The notes under the pieces: generated by a model
What the model saw: the letters and a program-made list of their open reading frames with translations, nothing else
What the model was told of the DNA's origin: nothing
Database searches by the model: none
Assembly (NCBI GenBank): GCA_017554385.1
Contig: JAFZIL010000055.1
Coordinates: 1 to 59,482, forward strand
Reading direction: 5' to 3'
DNA length: 59,482 bases
Source of the DNA: Prevotella sp.
Lineage (GTDB): Bacteria > Bacteroidota > Bacteroidia > Bacteroidales > Bacteroidaceae
Shown: piece after piece, positions 7,100 through 15,416 of the stretch
Layout of the letters: each line of letters begins with the position of its first letter
Numbering within the stretch: position 1 is the first letter of the stretch
Translations under genes and position numbers: made by a program

Positions 7100-7327
7100 A
7101 ATTGCCTTAGGCAAATGTGTCCCATAATCCTTTCGCAATCTACAATAGTTTGCGTGTCACGCTTATGTCGTATGACACATCCTTTCTACTTTCCGTAGAT
7201 TGGGCCAGCAATTTTTGCAAAGACCCAATCTACCAGACTAACAGCATTAATTTAATTGCTATCATATCTTTTAAGATTAAAGTCCCGGTCATATCTTTAA
7301 CGTCCTAGACCGTTTTTGGACGGGGGT
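7100..7327. other. Gene-free, hairpin-rich spacer / probable 3' UTR of the CHAT gene
   Basis: No gene seen. It contains three inverted repeats: TTGCCT/AGGCAA (about 7102-7114), GTGTCA/TGACAC (7154-7159, 7173-7178) and a perfect 10-bp GTAGATTGGG/CCCAATCTAC (7195-7204, 7224-7233). The 8-mer CAATCTAC occurs again at 7136-7143, so GTAGATTG could pair with either copy. The first likely terminator for the CHAT gene lies beyond it, so this would be about 230 bases of structured 3' UTR. Confidence 0.5.
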
Positions 7328-10300
7328 TTAGTTTAATCCATCCAACATGATAAATGATGCCCAGTACCTTGGGTCATCATATTTCCCATTTTCAACTTTG
7401 CGTAGGCGTTGCTGCGCATCTTGAAGTGACTGTCGTTTTGTTTTGCCGTTCATCAAATTCCGATAGAACTCAACCATCAGTATTCTCGTTGCTTCATCGT
7501 CTACTTTGTCCAAGCTCATAACGATGGTATTGGCACCGCTTTTTTTGAATCCGCGTTGAAGGCCGTAGACACCTCCATTATTAATGTCACCTAAAGCGGA
7601 TTCGCAAGCAGAAAGAACGACGAGATCAAGCCTTCTTAAGTCGAGCTGAGAGATTTCCTTAGACGTAAGGATTCCATCATTATTTTTATCTGAAACAGAA
7701 ATCCTTGAAATCACTCTATTCCCTCCTGCCATCACCAAAAAAGAATGTGTTAGAGTGATATCTTCATTTACAGGGTCATTTAGACTGGAAAGTGATTCCA
7801 GAAAGTCAAAATTGTTTTCATTTTTCTTGGTATCAACATCATCAGGATTGATATACATACCATGAGTGGCCAAATGAATTATACTGTGACTTTGTCCTGA
7901 TAGGTTACGGAAACTTTCTTCTGTTCCGAATTCTCCGCTATAAAGTGTCGTTGATATATTCTTACCTGCCAACAAATCTTTTATTTTCTGGGTTTCTAAT
8001 GCTGTATTAAATAGCGGGTCGAAGCCGCCACGTTCAGCAATTCCTCTCCATACACTGGGGATCTCTCTTGAATTTGCTACAGAGCTATTTTCGTCAAGCA
8101 TGTTATAATCAAGTCCACCATATAACACCGCACTATTGGGATGGCTATTCCCCTTCTCCCGTACAAGCTCTTTTGTGGATGAAAGCCTATACATGTGATA
8201 TTGCTCAAACATGCTACTCATGCCATCTGCACTATAGTACTCAATAGGAAGCATGTGCAAAATACCATCAGGTGAGAAATAGATGTCTTTAACTGTAGGG
8301 TATTGAACTAAGATAGGTTTCCAAATCAGTTCGCCAACAATATCACGGATATTGCGTGTCTCGGTTTTCTTTATTTCTTCCAGCATAGATTCACTATACA
8401 AAGTTATCATCTTTGGACATGGATTTTTTTTGTCAACGACCAATGCATGATAGGTGTTATGGCCTCCTTCCTCTTCTATTGTATATATGAACTCTATCGC
8501 TATAGCGTCGTTAGAGAGATGCTGCTGGACATCTTTCCATTTAATGTTTAGACGAGAAGCTTTGTTGGCATTTCGCTTAATCTCTGTATCAAGCAAAAGG
8601 CTCTTTGAAAATAGAATATAATCATATAACTTGGACAAAAGAGTCGCATTCCTATCGGACTTCTCTATAACACACCGATACATAAGGAAATGATGCTCAT
8701 AATTATTCCAAAGTCGTTGCTTCTGTTCTGTTGTCATTCCTTCAAATTCATTACATATGTAGTTCTTTAATAAAAACAACTCATCCGATAAAAACTGCTC
8801 TGCTTTATCAAAAACATGATTCTTCCAATAAAAATAGGATAACATATATTGTGCCCAAAGCTTACTTTCAATGTTACCCTCTTTTTCTGCAGCAGAAACA
8901 GATTCCTCTGCAAAACGGATAGCCTTTATGGTGTCACCAGTTTGAAAGCTGATAAATGCTAATAGTAACTTAGGTAATACAACACTTATTTTATTATCAT
9001 TTAGTAGCTGAATGCTTTGTTCGGAGCATGCAATGGCTTCTTGTAGTTGACCATTTCTTAAATAGTACTCTGATAGAGGTAAAAGATGCGTAGCATACAT
9101 TTGGGTATCGCCCATTTTTATAAGAATCTTTCCATTATCCAGTTCTGAATTTATAGCATCCGCATAATTCCCCTGCTTCTGATAGATTCGAGCTAGTGTT
9201 TGAAGAAAGTTTGATTTATCTGTATCAATCCTTTGTTTGATGGATGCTAAGGCAAAGGGATTGTTCATCATACTATTCCCTGTCTGCTCTACTGCATCAA
9301 TGATGTATTGTTCTGCGTTGTCGTGTTCGTTAAGAACATCTATAGCCTTCTTTATGTATTGCTCTGCATTGTCAAGTCTTTCTGCACTTTGATAGTAATG
9401 ACTGATGCTATTATAAACTTCAGCTAATGATATCCAGTCTTTCGCATTTTGATATATTTCTGCAGCTGTAGATTGTAATTGAACAGATTTCTCGTAATTA
9501 AGAGCCAAGCCATAAGCCCAAGCCAGATCTCCAAGAAGTTCAGCATAATTCAGTGATTTGATTCCTAATGATTCATAGAGTCGTTTTGCGGCTTCACCTG
9601 AAGCAATCGCGTCATCTTTTAGTCCACTTCTTTGTTGGTATTTGCATTTCAGTCCCAGTAATTCAGCATAGTTTTCGTCACTATTGTTTCCTGTGCTATT
9701 CATTATTGAGATTGCTTTGTCGCAATACTCAATTGCATTGGTGTTATCGTCCATGAGCGAATACATAGAAGCGATCTGTTTATATATTCCTGCAATGGGT
9801 AAAGAGTTGGCCTCAATGAAGCCAGGTAAAGTATTCAATTCATTTTTAACGATTTGTACCCTGTTGAGAATTGCTTGATCATGCCCTTCAAGCAACACAT
9901 TGTAAAGTTCAGTAATATAGCCTTCTGCTTCTCCAATCTGCCGTCTAGCTTCCAAAGTTTTCTTTTGGTAGAATAACGCATTATCACTATCGCCAATTTC
10001 ATAATAGTCTCCAGCTAAAAAATATAGAGCTAAAGCATACGCATTGTCAACTATTTTTAGAGACTCATATAATTGTATTGACTCTTTGTAAGATAATATT
10101 GCGTTGTTATATTCTTTTGCGTGTGAATAAAACTGTCCAAGAGTTCTAAGGTAAAGAGCATAGTTCCAGTCTGACGTTCCCCATAATTCTGCATGAATTT
10201 CTCCTTCTTGTTTAGCAATGTCAATTGCTTGTTCACAAAACCCATATTTATCATACATGATACTAGCGTTAAGGAGAGAAACAATCAGGGACTCTGATTT

Positions 10301-10849
10301 AACTCCAAACACATACTTTGTAGCCTCTATTTCTTTGGCTTTAAACTGTAAAGCCTTGATTGTATCACCTACTGAGTCATAAAACGATGCCATATTGGAA
10401 TAACGGGCCACCTCTGATTCTTGATATGAAGTTTCGTATGTATTAGAGATGTCAATACCATATATATTAAAAGCTTTATCACCTGCATTCTCTATTATAT
10501 CAAACTTCGAGATATTTCGTATTGGTGGAAAACAAAGTAAGACGTTACATCGTTCTTCATACATAAAAGATTTCTTCTGTGGGCTAAAAGGTAAACCTTC
10601 GCATCTGAGTAGTGGATATTTCTTATTAGCTTTCCTAACGTACAAATATGCATCCTTGGAAATATTGGCCCAACTTCCAGCTTCTGCTGAATATGAACAA
10701 TAAACATAGGTTGTGTCCTTCCTAATCTCTATTTTTTGTACTCGGAATGCGGAAACATCAGTCCTATCGAAAACAGGGTTTTCAACAACTTGTGCATGGG
10801 TATATCCAATGAACAATAGCAATAAGCCAAACAATACTAACCTTCTCAT
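7328..10849 (-). CDS. Exported TPR-CHAT protein (caspase-fold peptidase domain)
   Basis: 1173 aa from ATG 10849 (MRRLVLFG); an in-frame start at 10876 falls inside the promoter and is rejected. Signal peptide about 1-20 (ending YTHA), then a beta-rich segment, then about twelve TPR-like helical hairpins (about residues 150-700), then a C-terminal CHAT domain (about 800-1173). The CHAT dyad is visible: His996 in IIHLATHG and Cys1082 in VVLSACES. An EF-hand-like loop (DKNNDGILTSKE) lies between them. CHAT proteins are caspase/separase relatives; TPR-CHAT proteases act in type III-E CRISPR and gasdermin-type systems, although this one is predicted to be exported. Its promoter matches that of the caspase-like gene at 4402. 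It lies convergent with the sigma operon side and divergent from the two exported genes at 11037-12036. Confidence 0.88.
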   Translation of the reverse strand: MRRLVLFGLLLLFIGYTHAQVVENPVFDRTDVSAFRVQKIEIRKDTTYVYCSYSAEAGSWANISKDAYLYVRKANKKYPLLRCEGLPFSPQKKSFMYEERCNVLLCFPPIRNISKFDIIENAGDKAFNIYGIDISNTYETSYQESEVARYSNMASFYDSVGDTIKALQFKAKEIEATKYVFGVKSESLIVSLLNASIMYDKYGFCEQAIDIAKQEGEIHAELWGTSDWNYALYLRTLGQFYSHAKEYNNAILSYKESIQLYESLKIVDNAYALALYFLAGDYYEIGDSDNALFYQKKTLEARRQIGEAEGYITELYNVLLEGHDQAILNRVQIVKNELNTLPGFIEANSLPIAGIYKQIASMYSLMDDNTNAIEYCDKAISIMNSTGNNSDENYAELLGLKCKYQQRSGLKDDAIASGEAAKRLYESLGIKSLNYAELLGDLAWAYGLALNYEKSVQLQSTAAEIYQNAKDWISLAEVYNSISHYYQSAERLDNAEQYIKKAIDVLNEHDNAEQYIIDAVEQTGNSMMNNPFALASIKQRIDTDKSNFLQTLARIYQKQGNYADAINSELDNGKILIKMGDTQMYATHLLPLSEYYLRNGQLQEAIACSEQSIQLLNDNKISVVLPKLLLAFISFQTGDTIKAIRFAEESVSAAEKEGNIESKLWAQYMLSYFYWKNHVFDKAEQFLSDELFLLKNYICNEFEGMTTEQKQRLWNNYEHHFLMYRCVIEKSDRNATLLSKLYDYILFSKSLLLDTEIKRNANKASRLNIKWKDVQQHLSNDAIAIEFIYTIEEEGGHNTYHALVVDKKNPCPKMITLYSESMLEEIKKTETRNIRDIVGELIWKPILVQYPTVKDIYFSPDGILHMLPIEYYSADGMSSMFEQYHMYRLSSTKELVREKGNSHPNSAVLYGGLDYNMLDENSSVANSREIPSVWRGIAERGGFDPLFNTALETQKIKDLLAGKNISTTLYSGEFGTEESFRNLSGQSHSIIHLATHGMYINPDDVDTKKNENNFDFLESLSSLNDPVNEDITLTHSFLVMAGGNRVISRISVSDKNNDGILTSKEISQLDLRRLDLVVLSACESALGDINNGGVYGLQRGFKKSGANTIVMSLDKVDDEATRILMVEFYRNLMNGKTKRQSLQDAQQRLRKVENGKYDDPRYWASFIMLDGLN

Positions 10850-10865
10850 AATAGATATTTTTCTG

Positions 10866-10873
10866 CAAAAATA
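10866..10873 (-). promoter_or_regulatory. -7 promoter element of the TPR-CHAT gene with a duplicated TTTTGCAGAAAA
   Basis: The minus strand reads TATTTTTG here. The 12-mer TTTTGCAGAAAA occurs twice, 19 bases apart (10878-10889 and 10859-10870), and GTATTTTTGCAGAAAA is identical to the caspase-operon promoter at 4375-4390. The start site lies about 15 bases before ATG 10849. Confidence 0.6.
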
Positions 10874-10976
10874 CAAATTTTCTGCAAAAGTCGGTTACCT
10901 TTTCAGTCTTTTTGGTATAAAAGGACGAAGAAAGCCCGAAAAAGAATCAAAAACAAGGTTGTGAAAGTGATTCTGC

Positions 10977-11007
10977 TTGGGCATGTGAACAAGAAAAAGT
11001 ACTTTTG
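10977..11007 (+). promoter_or_regulatory. Promoter of the exported TPR-like gene
   Basis: TTGG (10977-10980), about 20 bases, TACTTTTG (11000-11007). The expected start site near 11014 places ATG 11016 at or in the +1 region, so 11037 or 11040 is the likelier start codon. Confidence 0.62.
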
Positions 11008-11036
11008 CAAACAAAATGGATCAAAAAAGAAAAACA

Positions 11037-11474
11037 ATGATGAAAAAGGGAATTATGACAATAGCACTGATGTGCTTGGGAGCAATGAATATCAATGCAC
11101 AGGTCTATGCCGGCGACTCATGGATACAATTACCGACGACAGATCTTTATGACACAGGAGTTATGAACATGCATCTGCGGGCTTTGGCAGAGACGGCAGC
11201 AAGAAGAGAGGCGGAGTTTGAACGATATAGTAATCTGGCCTATGAGGCATTTCGCAAAAAGCAATGGTCGGCAGTTATCAGTAACGTGAACTGGGCCCTG
11301 TCAACCAAGTATTACAATAGTGAGATATTCTATATGCGTGGCTATGCCTATGAGTCTCTTGGGGATTATAGAAGGGCTAAGAAGGACTATAAAAAGGCAA
11401 AGAAAGAAGGTAGCTATACAGCCGAACAGGCATTGATAGCACTAAAGAACAAAATGAAACAAGGACGAAGATAA
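11037..11474 (+). CDS. Exported small TPR-like protein
   Basis: About 145 aa. Signal peptide about 1-22 (MMKKGIMTIALMCLG, ending INAQ), then an acidic/aromatic segment and, from about residue 60, a pair of TPR-type helices (YSNLAYEAFRKKQWSAVI, then YMRGYAYESLGDYRRAKKDY) with the A/Y/G pattern of TPR packing. It is probably a periplasmic protein-interaction module. Its gene is divergent from the TPR-CHAT gene and 25 bases upstream of the repeat protein, with which it probably forms an operon. It may be a partner of the exported caspase-fold proteins; that is inference from position. Confidence 0.72.
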   Translation: MMKKGIMTIALMCLGAMNINAQVYAGDSWIQLPTTDLYDTGVMNMHLRALAETAARREAEFERYSNLAYEAFRKKQWSAVISNVNWALSTKYYNSEIFYMRGYAYESLGDYRRAKKDYKKAKKEGSYTAEQALIALKNKMKQGRR

Positions 11475-11499
11475 TAACCAATTAAAACACAAAGCGATT

Positions 11500-12036
11500 A
11501 TGAAAAAGTTAATGACAACACTGATGGCTGTTGTATTCGCCATCACTGCAAATGCACAGAGTTTCAACGTTGGTACATCGACGACGAACAAAGACTGTTT
11601 TGGCAATCAGACTACGACTCATCGTAACCAGTATGGTCAGACGACGGGTACTTCAACCTCGTCAACCGACTGTTTCGGCAATACGACGACCACACACCGC
11701 GACCGCTACGGTAGCACCATCGGTACTTCTACCACATCGACTGACTATTTTGGCAATACGACCACAACGCATCGTGACAGCTATGGCAACACAACAGGCA
11801 CAACACGCTCCAATACTGACTATTTCGGCAACACTAATACTACTTATTCCAACCCTTATGGTAAGTCTACGGGTACATCTACAACCTCAACGGACTACTT
11901 TGGCAATACAACGACAACGTATCGGAACCAATATGGACTCACGGAAGGTACCTCCACTTCATCAACTGACTATTTTGGTAATCGTAACACCGAACAGCGC
12001 AGCAACAACTCCAATACGACTATATGGTCGTGGTAG
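11500..12036 (+). CDS. Exported Thr/Gly-rich protein with 25-residue tandem repeats
   Basis: 178 aa. Signal peptide 1-19 (ending TANAQ). The rest is six tandem copies of a 25-residue unit, consensus YFGNTTTTHRDxYG then xTTGTSTTSTD. Each unit splits into two 12-13-residue halves that both begin aromatic-Gly-x-Thr and end in Asp or Asn, which suggests two beta strands per unit and a beta-solenoid or amyloid-like fold. The first two copies carry DCFGN, later ones DYFGN. It ends in NTTIWSW. Repeats are conserved in protein but varied in third codon positions, so selection seems to act on the protein. Function unknown; a surface or matrix structural protein is possible. Likely in an operon with 11037-11474. 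Confidence 0.75.
   Translation: MKKLMTTLMAVVFAITANAQSFNVGTSTTNKDCFGNQTTTHRNQYGQTTGTSTSSTDCFGNTTTTHRDRYGSTIGTSTTSTDYFGNTTTTHRDSYGNTTGTTRSNTDYFGNTNTTYSNPYGKSTGTSTTSTDYFGNTTTTYRNQYGLTEGTSTSSTDYFGNRNTEQRSNNSNTTIWSW
11575..12010 (+). repeat. 75-bp coding tandem repeat, about 6 copies
   Basis: The DNA encoding the FGN-TTT-YG-GTST units repeats every 75 bases, with divergence mostly synonymous. It underlies the repeat protein at 11500-12036 and is a likely site of copy-number change. Confidence 0.8.
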
Positions 12037-12066
12037 AAGAAGCCGCAAAGATTGGGAAGCTTAGCC

Positions 12067-12136
12067 TACCACCCCTCGCAAAGCCTCTTCCCTCTTTCAT
12101 TTTAGTCCCCAAGGGAGGGGCAGAGGTGGGGTGGTA
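12067..12136. repeat. Imperfect palindrome ACCACCCC...GGGGTGGT
   Basis: TACCACCCC, CCTCTTCCCTC on the left and GAGGGGCAGAGG, TGGGGTGGTA on the right form an interrupted stem of about 25 bp just after the repeat-protein gene. Similar C/G-rich arms occur in the BlaR1-like gene at 49307-49328 and in the 55208-55452 palindrome. It could end transcription, but it looks like a dispersed intergenic element. Confidence 0.6.
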
Positions 12137-12430
12137 ATATTTTCTTGGTACATCATATTGAATAGTGTCTTATTTAATAAGACATAGTCCCTACATTCAG
12201 CCGTTTTTGGGGACATCATATTGAACATCCCGAGGGGCATTTTTTATATGCCGCTCTTACGATATTATCGCACTAATTGATACAAAAAAAATTATTTTTT
12301 TGCTATTTTTACCTACACTGCTTACACCGTAGCTACAACATTCTGTTATTCAGTAATTTACGAGATGTAAGTAACGGTGTAGTTAAGGTGTAGGTAAAAA
12401 TTCTTGCTACACCAATCGGTACAAAGGCGA

Positions 12431-12496
12431 TTTGTCCCACCCATTGGACCACTTTGTCCCACCCATTGGGACAATTTGTCCCAGCCGTTGGGACGC
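12431..12496. repeat. Three 22-bp tandem repeats, each a small hairpin
   Basis: TTTGTCCCACCCATTGGGAC-like units begin at 12431, 12453 and 12475. Within a unit, TTGTCCCA pairs with TGGGACAA around a 4-5 base loop. They lie in the core of the 12288-12755 element. Confidence 0.8.
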
Positions 12497-12503
12497 TTTG
12501 CAT

Positions 12504-12591
12504 GCAGGCTCCTTTTGCTATCGTTGCAGGCTCCTTTCACTATCATTGCAGGTTCCTTTTGCTATCATTGCAGGCTCCTTTTGCTATCGTT
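12504..12591. repeat. Four 22-bp tandem repeats (GCAGGCTCCTTTTGCTATCG)
   Basis: Units begin at 12504, 12526, 12548 and 12570 with exact 22-base period and a few substitutions. They have the same period as the neighbouring TTTGTCCC set but unrelated sequence. No spacers, so not a CRISPR array. Confidence 0.82.
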
Positions 12592-12894
12592 TCGCCATTC
12601 TTTCCGATTGATTGCCATTCCTTCCTGCTGGTGTAGTTAGAACTTTTACATACACCTACATACACCTTTACTTACACCCTGCAAGTTGCTGAACAATAGG
12701 ATGTTGCAACGATAATGTAAGCAGTGTAAGTAAAAATAGCAAAAAAAATAATTTTCATCTACATCAATACTCTCCTGGAGGCATGCCAGTCTCTCGCTTG
12801 ATAATAAAATCATCGAATTATCGCTCGTTTTGCACAATAATCGTACAAAAAGAACAATAATTCTTGGCATAGCCAACCGATGGACACTCAGTAA

Positions 12895-12935
12895 AACTAA
12901 AAAGAGAGACTGACCGAAAGAATCGGCCGGTCTCT
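12895..12935 (-). terminator. Terminator of the Crp/Fnr-type regulator gene
   Basis: On the minus strand AGAGAC (complement of 12930-12935) pairs with GTCTCT (complement of 12905-12910), with a second CCGA/TCGG stem inside, then TCTTTTTAG. It lies about 36 bases after the regulator stop codon. Confidence 0.6.
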
Positions 12936-12970
12936 TTGCATATAGATAGCGAAGGGTGAACGAGGGTTTA

Positions 12971-13567
12971 TCAGTCAATCAATGCAGCAGTGCGGACACG
13001 GCTAAGGGTCTCTGGCGTCATCTGCAGATAGCTGGCGATATAGACCAGAGGGGCACGGAGCACAAGCTGCGGACTGTTCTTGACGAGCTTGCGATAGCGG
13101 TCGAGAGCCGACTCGAAGCGGAGCATGTCGGCGTGGCGCTGACTGATGATAAGCGACTCCTCGAGTATCTTACGGTAGAGCATCTGGATGTTGACGCACT
13201 TGATAGCTACTGCCTCAAGCTCTTTCTTAGGTATGGCGTAGATGATAGTGGGCTCGAGGGCGTGGATGACCTGCTTCGAGGGCTCTTCACGGAAGAGGCT
13301 CTCGATGCTCATGAAGATGGTGTTCTCGGTGGCCATATACTCGGTCAGCTCCTTGCCATTCTTATAGTAGTACTGGCGCACAAGCCCCTTCACCACCCAG
13401 TAGATATGCTCGCACACATCACCTTCGTTCAGGATTTTCTCTCCCTTGGCAAATTTCATGGGTACGAGGATGCTCTCGAGGATGTCGAGCTCATCGTGGG
13501 TCATTGTACTATATCGGCGGGCCAGTTCGCGGGCCACGTCTCTCGGAGTTAAACTTAGGGTTGCCAT
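12971..13567 (-). CDS. Crp/Fnr-family transcriptional regulator
   Basis: 198 aa. Residues about 30-130 form the cyclic-nucleotide-binding-like beta barrel (KGEKILNEGDVCEHIYWVVK, then ENTIFMSIESLF). The C-terminal helix-turn-helix is IASYLQMTPETLSRVR, the Crp recognition-helix pattern. There is no Fnr-type Cys cluster, so it is not an iron-sulfur oxygen sensor; the effector is unknown. Bacteroidota have many such regulators without cAMP binding. It is 43 bases downstream of lepA, on the same strand, so read-through is possible. Confidence 0.88.
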   Translation of the reverse strand: MATLSLTPRDVARELARRYSTMTHDELDILESILVPMKFAKGEKILNEGDVCEHIYWVVKGLVRQYYYKNGKELTEYMATENTIFMSIESLFREEPSKQVIHALEPTIIYAIPKKELEAVAIKCVNIQMLYRKILEESLIISQRHADMLRFESALDRYRKLVKNSPQLVLRAPLVYIASYLQMTPETLSRVRTAALID

Positions 13568-13610
13568 TAGGTGTAGAAGTTGTATTAAGTATTAAGTAGA
13601 TTGATCGTTG

Positions 13611-15392
13611 TCAGTCGAGCTTCAGCACAGCGAGGAAAGCTTTTTGCGGCACCTCGACGTTGCCTATCTGCTTCATGCGCTTCTTACCACGCTTTTGTTT
13701 TTCAAGTAGCTTGCGCTTACGGGTGACGTCGCCGCCATAGCACTTAGCCAGCACGTCCTTGCGCACCTGCTTCACCGTCTCGCGGGCAATAATCTTGGCA
13801 CCGATGGCAGCCTGGATGGCGATGTCGAACTGCTGTCGGGGAATGAGCTCCTTGAGCTTCTCGCACATACGGCGCCCAAAGGCCACGGCATTGTCCTGAT
13901 GGGTGAGCGTTGAGAGGGCGTCGACGGGCTCACCGTTAAGAAGGATGTCGAGCTTGATAAGCTTTGATGGACGGAACGAGTCGATATGGTAGTCGAACGA
14001 TGCATAGCCCTTGGAAATGCTCTTCAGCTTGTCGTAGAAGTCAATGACAATCTCACCGAGCGGCAGCATGAAATGGAGCTCGACACGGTTGCCCGAGACA
14101 TATTGCTGGTCGATGAGCTCACCACGCTTATCAAGGCAGAGCGTCATGATGGGGCCGATGTAGTCGGCAGCGGTGATGATGGAGGCACGGATATAGGGTT
14201 CCTCGATACGTTCAATCATCATCTGGTCGGGCAATCCCGAGGGGTTGTGCACCTCTTTCACCTCTCCCTGCTTGGTGTAGCACATGTAGGTAACGTTGGG
14301 CACGGTGGTAATGACGTCCATGTTGAACTCACGGTCGAGTCGTTCCTGTACAATCTCCATGTGGAGCAGACCGAGGAAGCCGCAACGGAATCCGAAGCCC
14401 AGGGCAACGGATGTTTCGGGCATGAAGGTCAGAGCGGCATCGTTGAGCTGCAGTTTCTCTAACGAGGCACGCAGGTTTTCATATTCAGTAGGGTCTATGG
14501 GATAGACACCAGCGAAGACCATCGGCTTCACCTCTTGGAAACCCTCGATGGCAACGTCGCAGGGATTAGCCACAGAAGTGATGGTGTCGCCCACCTTCAC
14601 CTCCTTGGAGTCCTTGATACCGCTGATGATATAGCCCACATCGCCAGTACGCAGCTCTGGACGGGGTATCATGTCCATCTTCAGCACGCCTACCTCATCA
14701 GCATCGTACTCCATGCCGGTGTTGAAGAATTTCACCTTCTCGCCCTTGCGGATAATGCCGTTCACAATCTTGAAGTAGGCAATGATGCCGCGGAACGAGT
14801 TGAACACCGAGTCGAAGATGAGCGCCTGCAGCGGTGCCTGCTCGTCGCCCACAGGACATGGTATACGGTCGACGACAGCATCGAGTATCTCGTCGACACC
14901 CTCGCCGGTCTTGCCACTGGCCCGAATAATCTCTGAAGGGTCGCAGCCGATGAGGTCGACAATCTCGTCCTCTACCTCGTCGGGCATGGCGCTGGGCATG
15001 TCGATCTTATTGATGACGGGGATGATCTCGAGGTTGTTGTCGATGGCCATGTACAGATTCGAAATGGTCTGTGCCTGAACGCCCTGGGTAGCATCGACCA
15101 CGAGCAGCGCACCTTCGCAAGCTGCTATGGAGCGGCTCACCTCGTAGCTGAAATCGACATGGCCCGGAGTGTCAATCAGGTTCAGCACATACTTCTGTCC
15201 ATCCTTCACATACTCCATCTGGATGGCATGGCTCTTAATGGTAATGCCGCGTTCACGCTCCAAATCCATGTCGTCAAGCATCTGTCCCTCAGTTACTTGA
15301 ATGGTCTTTGTGCGCTCAAGGAGTCGATCGGCAAGCGTCGACTTGCCGTGGTCAATATGTGCGATGATACAGAAATTACGAATATGTTTCAT
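13611..15392 (-). CDS. lepA: Elongation factor 4 (LepA), ribosome back-translocation GTPase
   Basis: 593 aa from ATG 15392 ([19 protein letters not shown]), the family's normal length; an upstream in-frame start at 15419 overlaps the promoter. GTPase motifs: G1 [10 protein letters not shown]3 DTPGHVDF, G4 NKIDMP. Domains II, III and V follow, with the LepA-specific C-terminal domain ending in [19 protein letters not shown] and [11 protein letters not shown]. LepA acts on stalled or mistranslocated ribosomes and in 30S assembly. Promoter at 15417-15424, back to back with that of the lipoprotein gene. Confidence 0.97.
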   Translation of the reverse strand: MKHIRNFCIIAHIDHGKSTLADRLLERTKTIQVTEGQMLDDMDLERERGITIKSHAIQMEYVKDGQKYVLNLIDTPGHVDFSYEVSRSIAACEGALLVVDATQGVQAQTISNLYMAIDNNLEIIPVINKIDMPSAMPDEVEDEIVDLIGCDPSEIIRASGKTGEGVDEILDAVVDRIPCPVGDEQAPLQALIFDSVFNSFRGIIAYFKIVNGIIRKGEKVKFFNTGMEYDADEVGVLKMDMIPRPELRTGDVGYIISGIKDSKEVKVGDTITSVANPCDVAIEGFQEVKPMVFAGVYPIDPTEYENLRASLEKLQLNDAALTFMPETSVALGFGFRCGFLGLLHMEIVQERLDREFNMDVITTVPNVTYMCYTKQGEVKEVHNPSGLPDQMMIERIEEPYIRASIITAADYIGPIMTLCLDKRGELIDQQYVSGNRVELHFMLPLGEIVIDFYDKLKSISKGYASFDYHIDSFRPSKLIKLDILLNGEPVDALSTLTHQDNAVAFGRRMCEKLKELIPRQQFDIAIQAAIGAKIIARETVKQVRKDVLAKCYGGDVTRKRKLLEKQKRGKKRMKQIGNVEVPQKAFLAVLKLD

Positions 15393-15416
15393 AGAATATG
15401 TGCGTACTTTAAGATG

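Larger units (their letters stand above)
12288..12755. mobile_element. 468-bp nested palindromic element (MITE-like), no ORF
   Basis: Outer arms 12288-12326 and 12716-12755 are inverted copies (TTTTTTTGCTATTTTTACC on the left; one indel and one mismatch over about 38 bp). Inner arms 12364-12414 and 12629-12678 are a second inverted pair of about 50 bp at high identity, ending TACACCA. Left inner and left outer arms also share TTTTTACCTACAC in opposite orientation, so each half is itself hairpin-like. The core holds two sets of 22-bp tandem repeats (12431-12496, 12504-12591). No coding frame is credible. This fits a non-autonomous transposable or palindromic element; no target duplication was recognised. 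Confidence 0.65.

Noticed and set aside
10961-11152. Alternative frame overlapping the exported TPR-like gene
   Set aside because: Begins upstream of the promoter and lacks an export signal, while the overlapping frame has a clean signal peptide.
12431-12591. Possible CRISPR array from regular 22-bp repeats
   Set aside because: The units are head to tail with no unique spacers, and no cas genes are present.
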